This document shows positions 17,456 through 26,719 of a stretch of 64,000 bases of DNA, in pieces. How positions within the stretch are numbered: position 1 is the first letter of the stretch; each line of letters opens with the position of its first letter. Source of the stretch: Faecalicatena orotica (lineage in GTDB: Bacteria > Bacillota > Clostridia > Lachnospirales > Lachnospiraceae); the NCBI RefSeq assembly GCF_003149245.1, contig NZ_QGDL01000003.1, positions 310,001 to 374,000 of the forward strand. The letters are read 5' to 3'. The notes under the pieces were generated by a model that was not told where the DNA came from, did not search any database, and saw only the letters and a list, made by a program, of their open reading frames with translations. The position numbers were made by a program, and so were the translations under genes.

Positions 17456-18427
17456 CTACGACCTCCCGCTTAATTCATGCCAGACTGCATGTTCATGATT
17501 AAGGAATTTTCTTACGTCAGGGGCATCTTCATTTTTTATATTTATGATAAAGTCTCCCAGATTTTCCCCTCTGTAACTTTCCATTTTCCCGCCGCATACC
17601 GTGTATTCAACCTGCAGTTCTTTTGCAATACGGCTTAATATCTTTCCTGAGTCATCATTTTTTCTCAGCATTATCTGGATATTAACACCCTCGGGAAGAC
17701 TTGTAATTTCCTCATTTCCAAGAAATCTTCTGAATGCCTCAGGCTGCTTTAAAAACAATTCCTGAACATCTCCCGACTCAACTATTTTCCCGTTTTCCAG
17801 TAAGGAAACCTTCTGGCATACACTGCGGACTACCTCCATCTGGTGCGTCACCATAATTATCGTGATTCCCAGCTTTTCATTAATATCTTTCAGTAAATCT
17901 AGAATCGATTTTGTTGTAACCGGATCCAGTGCAGATGTCGCCTCATCGCTTAATAAAATTTCCGGGTTCATAGACAGGGCTCTTGCTATTGCCGCCCTTT
18001 GCTTCTGCCCTCCGGACAAGGTGTCAGGTTTTTGTTCAAGTTTATCTGTAATACCTACAATCCCAGCCAGTTCTTTTACTCTTTTTTCTATATCATCTTT
18101 GCCGTATTTCCAGCATTTCATTGGGTAAGCAATATTTTCATATACCGTTTTTCTGCTAAGCATTGGGAAGTCCTGAAATATCATGCCTATATTTTTGCGG
18201 TATAATCTCAGCTCTTTTTTATTTAAGCCTTTAATCTCTATTCCATTCACAAGGAGCTTTCCTGCAGAATAGGTTTCCAGTCCATTGATACATCTAAGAA
18301 GAGTTGACTTTCCTGCACCGCTTTTACCTACGAGGCCATAGATTTCATGATCCATGATATTTAAACTGATATTCTTCAAGACTTCAAGCTCACCAAATGT
18401 TTTCTGTAAGTTAGTTATTTCTATCAT
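17456..18427 (-). CDS. ABC transporter ATP-binding protein, MetN type
   Basis: 323-residue ABC ATPase with Walker A GKSGAGKST (about residues 34-42), Q-loop IFQDF, signature LSGGQKQRAA and Walker B EILLSDEATSALD. After the ATPase core, residues about 245-320 form a C-terminal NIL-like ligand-binding domain, which in MetN gives trans-inhibition by methionine. It lies between the substrate-binding protein gene (23 bp) and the permease gene (1 bp). The system looks like an intact MetNIQ importer, but its place in the corrinoid methyltransferase operon argues that methionine may not be the only cargo. Confidence 0.9.
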   Translation of the reverse strand: MIEITNLQKTFGELEVLKNISLNIMDHEIYGLVGKSGAGKSTLLRCINGLETYSAGKLLVNGIEIKGLNKKELRLYRKNIGMIFQDFPMLSRKTVYENIAYPMKCWKYGKDDIEKRVKELAGIVGITDKLEQKPDTLSGGQKQRAAIARALSMNPEILLSDEATSALDPVTTKSILDLLKDINEKLGITIIMVTHQMEVVRSVCQKVSLLENGKIVESGDVQELFLKQPEAFRRFLGNEEITSLPEGVNIQIMLRKNDDSGKILSRIAKELQVEYTVCGGKMESYRGENLGDFIINIKNEDAPDVRKFLNHEHAVWHELSGRS

Positions 18428-18450
18428 ATTTCGGATTCTCTCTGCATCGT

Positions 18451-19269
18451 TTATTCTACAGGCTCAAATCCTGACGAAGCAGGTACATTTGCCTTTGCTT
18501 CAGCGGAAGTATATGCCTTCATAATATCTTTTACCCAGTCTGCATTTTCATTTTCCTTCATCACACAGATTCCCTCTGCCAGACTATTATCTACAAATTT
18601 TTGAATCAGATTCTCAGTCGGATCCACCCCTGCTTCGGCCATTGTGTTAGAAGTCCCCATCAGACAGGCATATTCATCCATGTTCTTATATTTCACGTGA
18701 TCCCCCTGGATAAACTCATAATTGTGTGGGTTTTCTGCAATATCGGCAATTGTAAAAAATTCTCCGGAGGATGGCTCTTCTCTTAATTTAATTACCCCTG
18801 CTGCCTGAAGCTGCTTAAGCTGTTCACTTATGTTAGAAGCATCTTCAGCAATTCCCACTTTCCCGCCATCTGGAAGCTCTTCCGGTGAGTCTGCTTTTAC
18901 TGAATACAGACCCGAATAATAGTTATAAAGCTTTGGTGAAAGCATTACGATATCTGTGCCATTAGAATCATTATAATTCTCCATATATGGTTCATGCTGA
19001 TATAAATTGGCATCAACACTTCCATCTGCCAATGCACTGTTCGGCAGCACGTAATCGTTAAATACTTTGATTTCTACTTCATAACCTAATCCTTCAAGTT
19101 CTTCCTTCCCTGACTCTGCCAGATCTTTTGATACAGAGCTTGTACCTATAATAATCTTTTCCTTTTTCCCCGGAGAATTTTCAGAATCCTCTTTTTTATT
19201 ACCACATCCAAATAACATGAATACCGCCAGCACGGCACATAAAATAACAGCTACATTTTTATGTTTCAT
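18451..19269 (-). CDS. NlpA/MetQ-type substrate-binding lipoprotein
   Basis: 272 residues. The N-terminus is a lipoprotein signal with the lipobox LFGC (cysteine about residue 22), so the protein is membrane-anchored outside the cell. The body is a MetQ/NlpA-family binding domain: KIIIGTSSVSKDLAES, then DANLYQHEPYMENYN (about residues 105-120) near the ligand pocket. It delivers substrate to the MetN/MetI pair encoded just downstream. It follows a UroD-type methyltransferase gene by 27 bp. Identity of the ligand is open: methionine is the default, a methylated donor for the operon is the alternative. Confidence 0.88.
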   Translation of the reverse strand: MKHKNVAVILCAVLAVFMLFGCGNKKEDSENSPGKKEKIIIGTSSVSKDLAESGKEELEGLGYEVEIKVFNDYVLPNSALADGSVDANLYQHEPYMENYNDSNGTDIVMLSPKLYNYYSGLYSVKADSPEELPDGGKVGIAEDASNISEQLKQLQAAGVIKLREEPSSGEFFTIADIAENPHNYEFIQGDHVKYKNMDEYACLMGTSNTMAEAGVDPTENLIQKFVDNSLAEGICVMKENENADWVKDIMKAYTSAEAKANVPASSGFEPVE

Positions 19270-19296
19270 TTCTCCACCCTTTTTCTTTCGTCTTTT

Positions 19297-20409
19297 TTAT
19301 TCTATTCCTTTTGGCATTCTCCCTATTTTTGCCCCTCTCCCATATTTCCGGGCAGCATAAATGAATGCATCGACATTTTCTCTTGGAGTCCCAATCGGAA
19401 CCTGACATCCTGTTCCCAGTTGATACCCCTTTGGACTGTCCGCACATTTTTTAATACATTCTTTACAGGCAGCAACTACTTCGTCAATTGTGCCCTCCTT
19501 CATAACATCGACCGGCGGGACATTTCCAATCAACATTACTTTATTCCCGAGTACCTCTCTTGTTTCCTTAATATCTTCACAGTTGTCTACGCTGAAAGCG
19601 GCAATATCCATGTCTCCCAGATTTCCCCATATTGGTTTTGTCTTACCACAGATATGAATTGACGGTTTCATCCCTGTAATTTTTTCCATTCCTTCGACCA
19701 GCCGGTTTAGATATGGGATGGAAAACTCATCAAACTGTTTCTTGCTCAGAATATCCATGCAGGTTACCGGGTCTGAAATCATAGCCGGAGATGGTCCAAA
19801 TTCATTGCAGAATACCTCCAGCCATTTAAGCGAACAGTCTACCGTAAAGTCTAAAAGTCTTTTCAGAAGTTCAGGATTTTTCCTTGTGTCCCTTAGCAGG
19901 CCTTCCACCGGTCGGATTGCCGCTGCCGTAGATACCGGACCTGCTACACTTGTACCGATTGAGGTATCCGGGAAAATTTCTTTCAGCCTCCTGCCCCTCT
20001 CTATCAAAGGCGTCAGAACCGGATTATGATATGGATCCGGAATCTCCATTTTTTCAAGCTTTCCATAGTCTGTAAGCACATGGCTGGCAATATGGTCAAT
20101 TCCATGCTCCGGAATTGAAAGTTCAGACCCGAGTGCGGCACCGATTGTCCTTAAACCCAGTCCTACCCCGATCCCTTCCATACCAAATTCCGCTTTTTTC
20201 CTGCGTATAATCTCTGCTGCAATCTCTGGGTCGTTATCCAACTGACTTGTCGTAAATCCAAATATATCAGCCATTGCAGGCTCATCACCCAGAAGTCCAT
20301 AAGGGAGGACATCCACTTCTTCTCCTGCCATATATGCCTTCATTCGTTCTGACGGCGTCATTTCTTCCTTTTGCTCTTCCATCAAATGACGCAGTTCTAT
20401 ATAATCCAT
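19297..20409 (-). CDS. UroD-family corrinoid methyltransferase homologue (copy 1)
   Basis: 370 residues of the uroporphyrinogen decarboxylase-like superfamily, the group that includes MtaA/MtbA and CmuA methyltransferases. The start at 20409 has GGAGG 6 nt upstream; an ATG five codons earlier precedes that site. A zinc-site pattern H-x-C plus a distant C is seen in SIHICGKT and GTGCQVPIG, as in MtaA, supporting methyl transfer rather than heme synthesis. It closely resembles the next gene upstream (20442-21563): both start MDYEELR/MDYIELR and end with VDAFIYAARKYG-like text. In this operon it likely moves a methyl group to or from the corrinoid protein. Donor and acceptor unknown. Confidence 0.83.
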   Translation of the reverse strand: MDYIELRHLMEEQKEEMTPSERMKAYMAGEEVDVLPYGLLGDEPAMADIFGFTTSQLDNDPEIAAEIIRRKKAEFGMEGIGVGLGLRTIGAALGSELSIPEHGIDHIASHVLTDYGKLEKMEIPDPYHNPVLTPLIERGRRLKEIFPDTSIGTSVAGPVSTAAAIRPVEGLLRDTRKNPELLKRLLDFTVDCSLKWLEVFCNEFGPSPAMISDPVTCMDILSKKQFDEFSIPYLNRLVEGMEKITGMKPSIHICGKTKPIWGNLGDMDIAAFSVDNCEDIKETREVLGNKVMLIGNVPPVDVMKEGTIDEVVAACKECIKKCADSPKGYQLGTGCQVPIGTPRENVDAFIYAARKYGRGAKIGRMPKGIE

Positions 20410-20441
20410 TTTCCACCTCCGCATTAGCCTGTACTGAACAA

Positions 20442-21563
20442 TTACCTATATTCCACTATCCCCCTTGGCATCTTCCCGATCCGCGCCCCTTTCCCATACT
20501 TTCTGGCTGCATAGATAAACGCCTCTACATTCGCCTTCGGGGTCCCGATGGGCAGCTGGCACCCAGTATTCAGTATGAAACCTGCCGGGCTGTCTGCACA
20601 TTTTTCCAGACACTCTCTGCAGGATGCTATGACTTCATCAATCGTCCCTTCTTTCATAACATCCACCGGGGGCACATTTCCCGCGATCCGCATTCTGTCT
20701 CCCACAGCCTCTTTTGCCTCGGAAAGGTCTTCACAGTTATCGATGCTGAAAGAAAAGAGGCCTGCATCTGCCAGATCCTTCCAAATAGGACTTGTCTTTC
20801 CACAGATATGTGCCCCGGGCCTTGAACCCATAATGCTTTCGGTCCCATCGATTAATTTCTTTATGTAAGGCAGGGAATATTCATCAAACTGCTTTTTACT
20901 GATGACATCCATGCAGGTCACAGGATCCGAAAAATTAGTCCCAACCGGACCGAACTCATGATAAAATGCCTCGAACCATTTCAGGGAACACTCCACCGTG
21001 AGATTTAGTAATTTGTGAAGCATCTCCGGGTTCTTCCTTGTATCTTTTAGTACCATTTCCACAGGCCGGACGGCAATTGCAGTAGACATTGGCCCTGCTA
21101 CACTTGTTGTCATACTAATATCCGGGAAACGGTCTTTCAGGCGTTTGGCGCTTTCGAGAATGGGTGCCAGCACGGGATTCTTATATGGGTCTGTCACCTC
21201 TAATTTATCAAAATCTGCATAATCTTTTAGCACATGCTCTTCTACATAATCAATGCCGTGTTCCGGTGCGCAGAGCTTTGACCCTAGCGCCCCGCCGATG
21301 GTTTTAAGTCCAAGACCGACATTAAAACTGTCCAGCCCGAATTCCTTCTTCCTTCTTAAGATGACCTCACTTTTTACTTCGAAGTCTTTCGCAAACTGTG
21401 TTGTAGTAAACCCGAATATGTCTGCCATCGCAGGATCTGGTGCCTGGAGAGTATATGGAATATAATCCACCTCTTCCCCCGCATTATAGGCTTTCATTCT
21501 TTCCGCTGCAGTCATTTCATCCTTCTGGTCTTTCATCAACCTTCTCAGTTCTTCATAATCCAT
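20442..21563 (-). CDS. UroD-family corrinoid methyltransferase homologue (copy 2)
   Basis: 373 residues, a recent-looking paralogue of the downstream gene. Its zinc-site pattern is GAHICGKTSP with a later NTGCQLPIG. The conserved UroD barrel texts GFTTTQFA and VAGPMSTA are present. It starts 13 bp after the ferredoxin/ASKHA gene. The pair of similar copies (1 and 2) may form a heteromer or serve two related methyl donors. As with its sisters, heme biosynthetic UroD is excluded by context and by the HxC...C zinc motif. Confidence 0.83.
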   Translation of the reverse strand: MDYEELRRLMKDQKDEMTAAERMKAYNAGEEVDYIPYTLQAPDPAMADIFGFTTTQFAKDFEVKSEVILRRKKEFGLDSFNVGLGLKTIGGALGSKLCAPEHGIDYVEEHVLKDYADFDKLEVTDPYKNPVLAPILESAKRLKDRFPDISMTTSVAGPMSTAIAVRPVEMVLKDTRKNPEMLHKLLNLTVECSLKWFEAFYHEFGPVGTNFSDPVTCMDVISKKQFDEYSLPYIKKLIDGTESIMGSRPGAHICGKTSPIWKDLADAGLFSFSIDNCEDLSEAKEAVGDRMRIAGNVPPVDVMKEGTIDEVIASCRECLEKCADSPAGFILNTGCQLPIGTPKANVEAFIYAARKYGKGARIGKMPRGIVEYR

Positions 21564-21575
21564 ATCTGTTTCCTC

Positions 21576-23174
21576 TCAAATCACCGGAAAAATCATACTT
21601 TCCGCGAATATTCTTTCATAGTTATCTGTTTCTGCCAGTTCCATATATTCCATCCGCTCTGCCAGTTCTTCCATCTCATGTTTCACTTGTTCCGATAAAA
21701 GAGTCATACAGGCACCCGTTTTCGAAGAATTGCCGACATACACAAGCCGGTCCCTGACAGCCTCCGGCAGGATTCCTGCCCCTGTTAAAGAATCTGCCGG
21801 AAGATGTGCGCCAAACTGTCCTGCAATCATCACTTTGTCCAAATCTTCCATATTGATCCGGGCTTTTGCAAGAAGCGCTTTGAATCCTGAGAGGATCGCC
21901 CCTTTTGCCAGCTGTACCTGTCTGACATCCCCCTGGGTGACAAGGAGTTCCGGTTGTTTTTGAAGTACAAACTCCCGCTTTGTCCCGTCCATGCGTATCA
22001 TTTCAGAGCGGTAATCATCTTCGTCCAGTTTTTCCTTTTTTATAAAGACGCCTGTCTTTTTGACAATTCCGGTCTTCAGAAGTTCTTTCACCACCGACAG
22101 GATTCCACTTCCGCACAGGCCTGCCGCTTCCTGACCGCCAATCGTCTTCAGCAGGATTCCCTCTTCTGTGATCCTTACCTCTTCCACAGCTCCTTCCGCG
22201 GCCCTCATCCCAGAGCTGATATTCATCCCCTCCAGCGCCGGACCCGCAGCACAAGAACAGCACAGGAGCCTTCCATTACCTGCAAGCACAATTTCCCCAT
22301 TGGTCCCGATATCAATAAACAGGACATTTCCTTTTTCTTTCTGAAGCTGGCAGACATAGGTTCCTGCCACAATGTCTGCCCCTATATAAGCAGAGACTTG
22401 AGGCAGACAGTACAGTGTGGCATCCTCCGGCAATTCTAGTCCGATTTCCCGTGCCATCAGTCTTCTGGCGTTCACAAATTCCGGCTTATATGGAGCCCTT
22501 CCGATGGACCTTGCATCCACTCCCAGAAGCATATGCATCATCGTACAGTTGGCAGCTACATCAATCTCTTTTATCTTCTCTTTCTCAACAGCCGCTTTCT
22601 GACAGACTTCATCAATCATAGCATTCAGGGAATCGACAATTGCCTTCTGCAGTTCCCCGATTCCGCTGTCAGGGTGGTTATATTCATAAGTAATTCTTGT
22701 CAGGACATCCAGTCCAAAATGCTTCTGTGCATTAATCATGGAAGCGTTGGCAACCTCTTCTCCTGCCGCAAGGTCTACCAGTGCCGTCACTACTGTTGTG
22801 GTTCCTATGTCAACTGCAAGCCCATATCCGGATGCAAATGTATCTCTCTGGAAATCCGGCATAAAACCGTGTGTCAGAACCTTATGGCTGCGTTCTTTTT
22901 GAAGAAGTTCCGCCTCTGCTTCCCCATGTACCTCTGTCATGCAGGACAGGCGGATTCCTGTCTGAACCTCTTCCGGCTTCAACAGCTTCTTTTCCGTCTC
23001 TGACATCGGGGAGAAGCTGCCGCCAAGTATCCTGACCCTGCATTTCCCGCAGATTCCTGTCCCGTTACACGGGTTATCTACAAAGACACCCGCATCCAGA
23101 AGAACTTTGAGAAGGTTTGCCCCCTCGGCACAGCAGATTCTCCTTCCGGTCTGTTTGATGGTGACTGACGCCAT
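21576..23174 (-). CDS. Ferredoxin-ASKHA protein (DUF4445), corrinoid reductive activase
   Basis: 532 residues. The start at 23174 is chosen because AGGAGG is 9 nt upstream; the ATG at 23183 abuts that site. N-terminal [2Fe-2S] ferredoxin domain (about 1-90) with NPCNGTGICGKC and a fourth cysteine in RLSCMTEV. A linker follows, then an ASKHA ATPase domain with LAVDIGTTTVV (about 120), LFIDIGTNGEIV and MIAGQFGAHLP. Proteins of this build (RamA/RACo/AcsV-type) use ATP to re-reduce corrinoid proteins that have slipped to Co(II). It is the expected repair partner for the corrinoid protein encoded at 24203-24853 and lies 1 bp past the UroD copy 3 stop. Confidence 0.88.
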   Translation of the reverse strand: MASVTIKQTGRRICCAEGANLLKVLLDAGVFVDNPCNGTGICGKCRVRILGGSFSPMSETEKKLLKPEEVQTGIRLSCMTEVHGEAEAELLQKERSHKVLTHGFMPDFQRDTFASGYGLAVDIGTTTVVTALVDLAAGEEVANASMINAQKHFGLDVLTRITYEYNHPDSGIGELQKAIVDSLNAMIDEVCQKAAVEKEKIKEIDVAANCTMMHMLLGVDARSIGRAPYKPEFVNARRLMAREIGLELPEDATLYCLPQVSAYIGADIVAGTYVCQLQKEKGNVLFIDIGTNGEIVLAGNGRLLCCSCAAGPALEGMNISSGMRAAEGAVEEVRITEEGILLKTIGGQEAAGLCGSGILSVVKELLKTGIVKKTGVFIKKEKLDEDDYRSEMIRMDGTKREFVLQKQPELLVTQGDVRQVQLAKGAILSGFKALLAKARINMEDLDKVMIAGQFGAHLPADSLTGAGILPEAVRDRLVYVGNSSKTGACMTLLSEQVKHEMEELAERMEYMELAETDNYERIFAESMIFPVI

Positions 23175-23175
23175 A

Positions 23176-24192
23176 TTATGCATCCTCCTTCAGACATTCA
23201 AGAATTGCCTGTACATTTGCAAGCGGGGATTTCATTCCCAGCCCACAGGCCGGTGAGATAATGTCAGACCCGCTGTTAACGCATCCTCTGGTCAGCATCT
23301 TTACACGGTCCGGATCACCGAATTCCAGAGCATAAGTGCTTACATTCCCCATCAGGACCCGTTCCTTTAAATGCTCTTTCGCCTCTTTCATAGATACGAC
23401 CGAGTCAAAGCTTAATGCGCTGCTTCTGACTTCATTAACCTCTTTATAAACAGTGCTCATCTGTCCGCATATATGGACAATAGTCCCCATCTTTTCTTCC
23501 TGCAGGGCATCCAGCAGTTTATTAATATATGTTACGGCAAATTCCCGAAAATATTTTGGTCCCAGAATCTCTCCGGTTCCGCTTGGGTCAGAAATCGCAA
23601 TCACATCGGCTCCGGCCTCAATCTGGGCCCGCCCGAACACAATCAGCTGATCCGTAATAAATTCCATATATTCATGGGCCTCTTTGTTCTTCCTGCGCAA
23701 CTCTTTATAGAAAACCACCGGTTCCATGACCGATCCTGCCGTACTGACTGGTCCCGTCAGATTCCCTACAACAGGGACCTCACCAGTTCCATTTTTTAAG
23801 ATATGTATTGCGTCCAGAACTACTTTTGCCCTTCCCCCTTTTAGATTCACCGGTCTCAGCTTTTTCCAGTCGCACACACTTTCAATGGCATATTCTGTGA
23901 CATGGGGCTCATAGACCTCAGAACCCATACTGACCTTTGCCCCCATCTCCTCTGCCTCCACCGTCATACAGAAAGGAACGCCGTAATTCTCAAAACATCC
24001 TTTTTCATAAACAGCTCTTGCAAGAGCCGCCATTTGACCTGCATCGCTATGGGCACGGGGCAGATAGACTGAAATCTCATCCATCAGCTGGGCCGTGACC
24101 ATATTCATCATGCCGCCCGGGCAGATACAGGGCGGCCGGTCCGGCTTCCCGCCGCTTAACGCGCATTGTAACCGTTCTTTTGGAGTCAACAT
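23176..24192 (-). CDS. UroD-family corrinoid methyltransferase homologue (copy 3)
   Basis: 338 residues, the length typical of MtaA/MtbA-type proteins. The N-terminus LTPKERLQCALSGGKPDRPP is the classic UroD-superfamily opening. The zinc-site pattern is IVHICGQMS with a late SPACGLGM. It differs clearly from copies 1 and 2, so it probably handles another half-reaction, for example transfer from the methyl-corrinoid protein to a cellular acceptor. It lies 10 bp downstream of the corrinoid protein gene. Confidence 0.83.
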   Translation of the reverse strand: MLTPKERLQCALSGGKPDRPPCICPGGMMNMVTAQLMDEISVYLPRAHSDAGQMAALARAVYEKGCFENYGVPFCMTVEAEEMGAKVSMGSEVYEPHVTEYAIESVCDWKKLRPVNLKGGRAKVVLDAIHILKNGTGEVPVVGNLTGPVSTAGSVMEPVVFYKELRRKNKEAHEYMEFITDQLIVFGRAQIEAGADVIAISDPSGTGEILGPKYFREFAVTYINKLLDALQEEKMGTIVHICGQMSTVYKEVNEVRSSALSFDSVVSMKEAKEHLKERVLMGNVSTYALEFGDPDRVKMLTRGCVNSGSDIISPACGLGMKSPLANVQAILECLKEDA

Positions 24193-24202
24193 CTCACGCC
24201 CC

Positions 24203-24853
24203 CTATGCGATACTTAATAATCTTTTTGCCAGTTTTACAGCCTCAACCGCATTCTGGGAGTATCCGTCAGCACCTATTTTATCTGCATATTTCTGGGAAA
24301 TCGGACCTCCTCCGATCATCACTTTTACTTTGTCACGAAGCTGTTCCTCCTCCAAGAGGTGGATCACGGTCTCCATTCCACCCATAGTAGTCGTCATCAG
24401 CGTGGACATGCATATAAGTTCTGCATTCTGCTCTCTGGCGGTATCCACAAATTTCTGCAGCGGTACATCTCTCCCGAGGTCTATCATGTCAAAGCCTGCC
24501 GTTTCCATCATGATTTTGACAAGATTCTTGCCGATGTCATGTGTATCACCTTCCACAACGCCAATGACACCTTTCTTCTTAGCCTCGCCCTCTTCCGGCA
24601 GATGAGGTCTTAAGACATCAAGCCCTGCATACATTGCATCAGAACAGAGAAGTACATCTGTCACAAAATATTCTTCATCCTCGTAAAGCTGGCTTGCTTT
24701 GTTCATACCCTCCACGAGCCCATGCATGATCCCGTCAAATGCCGGATATCCCGCTTCAAGATATTCCCGGGCAGTTTCTTCTGCCTCCTCTTCCTCCATT
24801 TCAACAACACACTCTGCCAGTTTTGCTAATAATTCTTCTTTTGATTTTGCCAT
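24203..24853 (-). CDS. Corrinoid (B12-binding) methyltransferase protein
   Basis: 216 residues with the two-domain build of MtaC/MtbC/MttC-type corrinoid proteins. The N-terminal helical cap domain is about residues 1-85. The C-terminal B12-binding Rossmann-like domain begins near VIGVVEGDTHDIGKNLV, whose D-x-H-x-x-G supplies the lower-axial histidine to cobalt. MSTLMTTTMGGM and VMIGGGPIS complete the cobalamin signature. It is flanked by UroD-type methyltransferase genes and is the central methyl carrier of the operon, whose expression is under a cobalamin riboswitch. Confidence 0.93.
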   Translation of the reverse strand: MAKSKEELLAKLAECVVEMEEEEAEETAREYLEAGYPAFDGIMHGLVEGMNKASQLYEDEEYFVTDVLLCSDAMYAGLDVLRPHLPEEGEAKKKGVIGVVEGDTHDIGKNLVKIMMETAGFDMIDLGRDVPLQKFVDTAREQNAELICMSTLMTTTMGGMETVIHLLEEEQLRDKVKVMIGGGPISQKYADKIGADGYSQNAVEAVKLAKRLLSIA

Positions 24854-24871
24854 CTTCTTTTCCTCCGCCTT

Positions 24872-25741
24872 TTATAAGAGTTTTACCTCTTTTATTTTTC
24901 CATTTTCCAATGTATAATGGACATTTTTAATACACATCTGACCCACAAGATCCACTTTCCCGATGACCTCTGCACAGGCCTTCCCGTATTCCATAGGACC
25001 CGTCAGTGAAACATCTGACAATACTGCTTTTCCTGTTCCAAGCAGGGCGAAAGTCGTCTTCGGACAGAGCAGAAGAAGTGTTTCTTTCCCCAGTTCCGCC
25101 CTCGCTTTCTTTAGAAATTCATATGTAAAATCCTCCACGACCTGACCGGCCATCTTCGGTCCAAGGATGTTTACCCCTCCTGATGAATCCGCATAACTTA
25201 TCATATCTGCCCCATAATCTTGTGCTTCCTTCATAAACTTTAAGATTTCATTACCAAGTTTCCAGAAGACTTCCTTCATCAGCTCCGGTTTTTTCCGCAT
25301 TCCTTTGAAGACATATCTGGCATCAATCAATACATTCAGTATCGTAAAAGGCCCTGACACCTGAAGCACAACGTGTTCTCCCTGCTCCCTAAGAGCCTTA
25401 CAGACAAGAAGAACCTCATGGATTCTCCCCTGTGAAAAATCAATTTCCGGAAGCTTAAGCAATTCCTCCGGCGAATTGCAGATGTATTCCTTCGCCCTCG
25501 GCCCTGTCTTGTCATTACCGTAATTGATGATTCCCCCCAACGCTTCTGCCTCTACGGTATGGCAGAAAGGAAGCTCACAAAAAGATGCCCCGTCATGCTC
25601 TTTCAGAGCTTTAGACAAACGGGACATCGTCTCCTGGTGCATGTAAGCGTCAGGGAATTCCAAGCCCAGCCCCCCGGTAACTTCTGAACTAATACCTGCT
25701 GAATTATCATATGTACATTCAAAATCCTTGATTTCGCCCAT
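24872..25741 (-). CDS. Divergent UroD-family protein (copy 4)
   Basis: 289 residues, about 50 shorter than its sisters, missing the standard N-terminal opening. UroD-barrel text is present (LPFCHTVEAEALGG, YADSSGGVNILGP). At the zinc site the histidine of HxC is lost: the segment reads LLLLCPKT, while a C-terminal cysteine remains in GQMCIKN. It may be a non-catalytic partner or a methyltransferase with an altered metal site. GGGAGG lies 8 nt before the ATG, 3 bp from the CobW-like stop, so it is translationally close to that gene. Confidence 0.75.
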   Translation of the reverse strand: MGEIKDFECTYDNSAGISSEVTGGLGLEFPDAYMHQETMSRLSKALKEHDGASFCELPFCHTVEAEALGGIINYGNDKTGPRAKEYICNSPEELLKLPEIDFSQGRIHEVLLVCKALREQGEHVVLQVSGPFTILNVLIDARYVFKGMRKKPELMKEVFWKLGNEILKFMKEAQDYGADMISYADSSGGVNILGPKMAGQVVEDFTYEFLKKARAELGKETLLLLCPKTTFALLGTGKAVLSDVSLTGPMEYGKACAEVIGKVDLVGQMCIKNVHYTLENGKIKEVKLL

Positions 25742-25744
25742 TTC

Positions 25745-26716
25745 TTATTCCTCCCTTGTCATTTTTCTTTTACACCCGTCAGCCGATGCAGGATATTTGA
25801 TATCTCTGTTTTTAAACAGAACACGCAGCGCCCTTTTATTCAGCCCGCATCCAATGATGATGATCCTATTCTTTTGTGGATGCCCGGTGCCTTTCCAGCT
25901 GTATGGCTCATACCCGCTGGCTGACGGTGTATAATCAAAATGAACCTGCCTGCCATCCTTCAGGCTGACGATTCCCTTGGCCCTCAGCACCTTTCCGTAT
26001 CCTTCTTTTTTTACTTCCTTCAAAATCCCCTCAAGTTCTTCTTCCGTCATATCCTCAGAGTTTTTAATTGCTACGCTGGTAAAAACCCGGTCTGCCGGCA
26101 GGACGTCTGCAGCGATTTCATTTGGACTGTCCCCATAATCTTCTGTCATGCGGATAAGTTCTTCAAGCGCCTCATCCTCCATCTTCCGGAAGTCCCCTTC
26201 ATACAGAATTGCATGCGGATTAAATTCTTTCAGGCACTCCGTCTGGGTTCTTTTTTCTTCCGCTGTCAGTTCATGCACATGACTGAGGAAGATCAGTCTT
26301 GCATGCCGGATCTGATCCAAATAAAACGCTCCGAAACAATCTGCATATTCGTCCAAAGTAGTAATATCTACTATCGTAATCAGTTTTGTAACTTTAAGGC
26401 TGACACCGTCTTTCTCCCCTGCCTTGTTACAGGCTTTTATAATATCTGAAAGCCTGCCTGCACCGGACGGTTCAATGATAATCCGGTCCGGATGAAACGT
26501 CTCTGCAATCTCCCCGATCGCGCTTCTGAAGTCAAGTGCAAGGCTGCAGCAGATACATCCGGCGTAAATCTCACGAACAGGGATGCCTTCATGCCTGATC
26601 AACTCCCCGTCCAGCCCGGTCTCCCCGAATTCATTCTCAATAACTACGGTACGCCCCCCGAGAAGAGGGATGTACTTGTTCAGGAAGGTCGTTTTTCCTG
26701 CTCCTAAAAATCCCAT
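25745..26716 (-). CDS. CobW/COG0523-family GTPase, N-terminus unusually short
   Basis: 323 residues of the CobW/COG0523 G3E GTPase family. Walker A GFLGAGKTT begins at residue 2, the metal-binding CxCC motif is GCICCSL (about residue 55), and IIEPSGAGRL and the C-terminal CobW domain follow. The family normally has a beta strand of about 8-10 residues before the P-loop; here an in-frame TGA directly precedes the ATG, so no longer form is possible without a frameshift. No good ribosome site lies at the normal distance; the nearest AGGAG is within the riboswitch, 15 nt upstream. First gene after the cobalamin riboswitch, probably a cofactor or metal chaperone for the methyltransferases. Confidence 0.78.
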   Translation of the reverse strand: MGFLGAGKTTFLNKYIPLLGGRTVVIENEFGETGLDGELIRHEGIPVREIYAGCICCSLALDFRSAIGEIAETFHPDRIIIEPSGAGRLSDIIKACNKAGEKDGVSLKVTKLITIVDITTLDEYADCFGAFYLDQIRHARLIFLSHVHELTAEEKRTQTECLKEFNPHAILYEGDFRKMEDEALEELIRMTEDYGDSPNEIAADVLPADRVFTSVAIKNSEDMTEEELEGILKEVKKEGYGKVLRAKGIVSLKDGRQVHFDYTPSASGYEPYSWKGTGHPQKNRIIIIGCGLNKRALRVLFKNRDIKYPASADGCKRKMTREE

Positions 26717-26719
26717 TCA

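Noticed and set aside
16771-19269. Ordinary methionine regulon for metNIQ
   Set aside because: No S-box or methionine T-box lies upstream, and the genes continue directly from the methyltransferase genes; I kept the MetNIQ family call but not the assumption that methionine is the cargo.
19297-25741. Heme-biosynthesis uroporphyrinogen decarboxylase (hemE) for the UroD genes
   Set aside because: Four copies beside a corrinoid protein and its reactivase under a cobalamin riboswitch, and three with the HxC...C zinc pattern, indicate methyltransferases.
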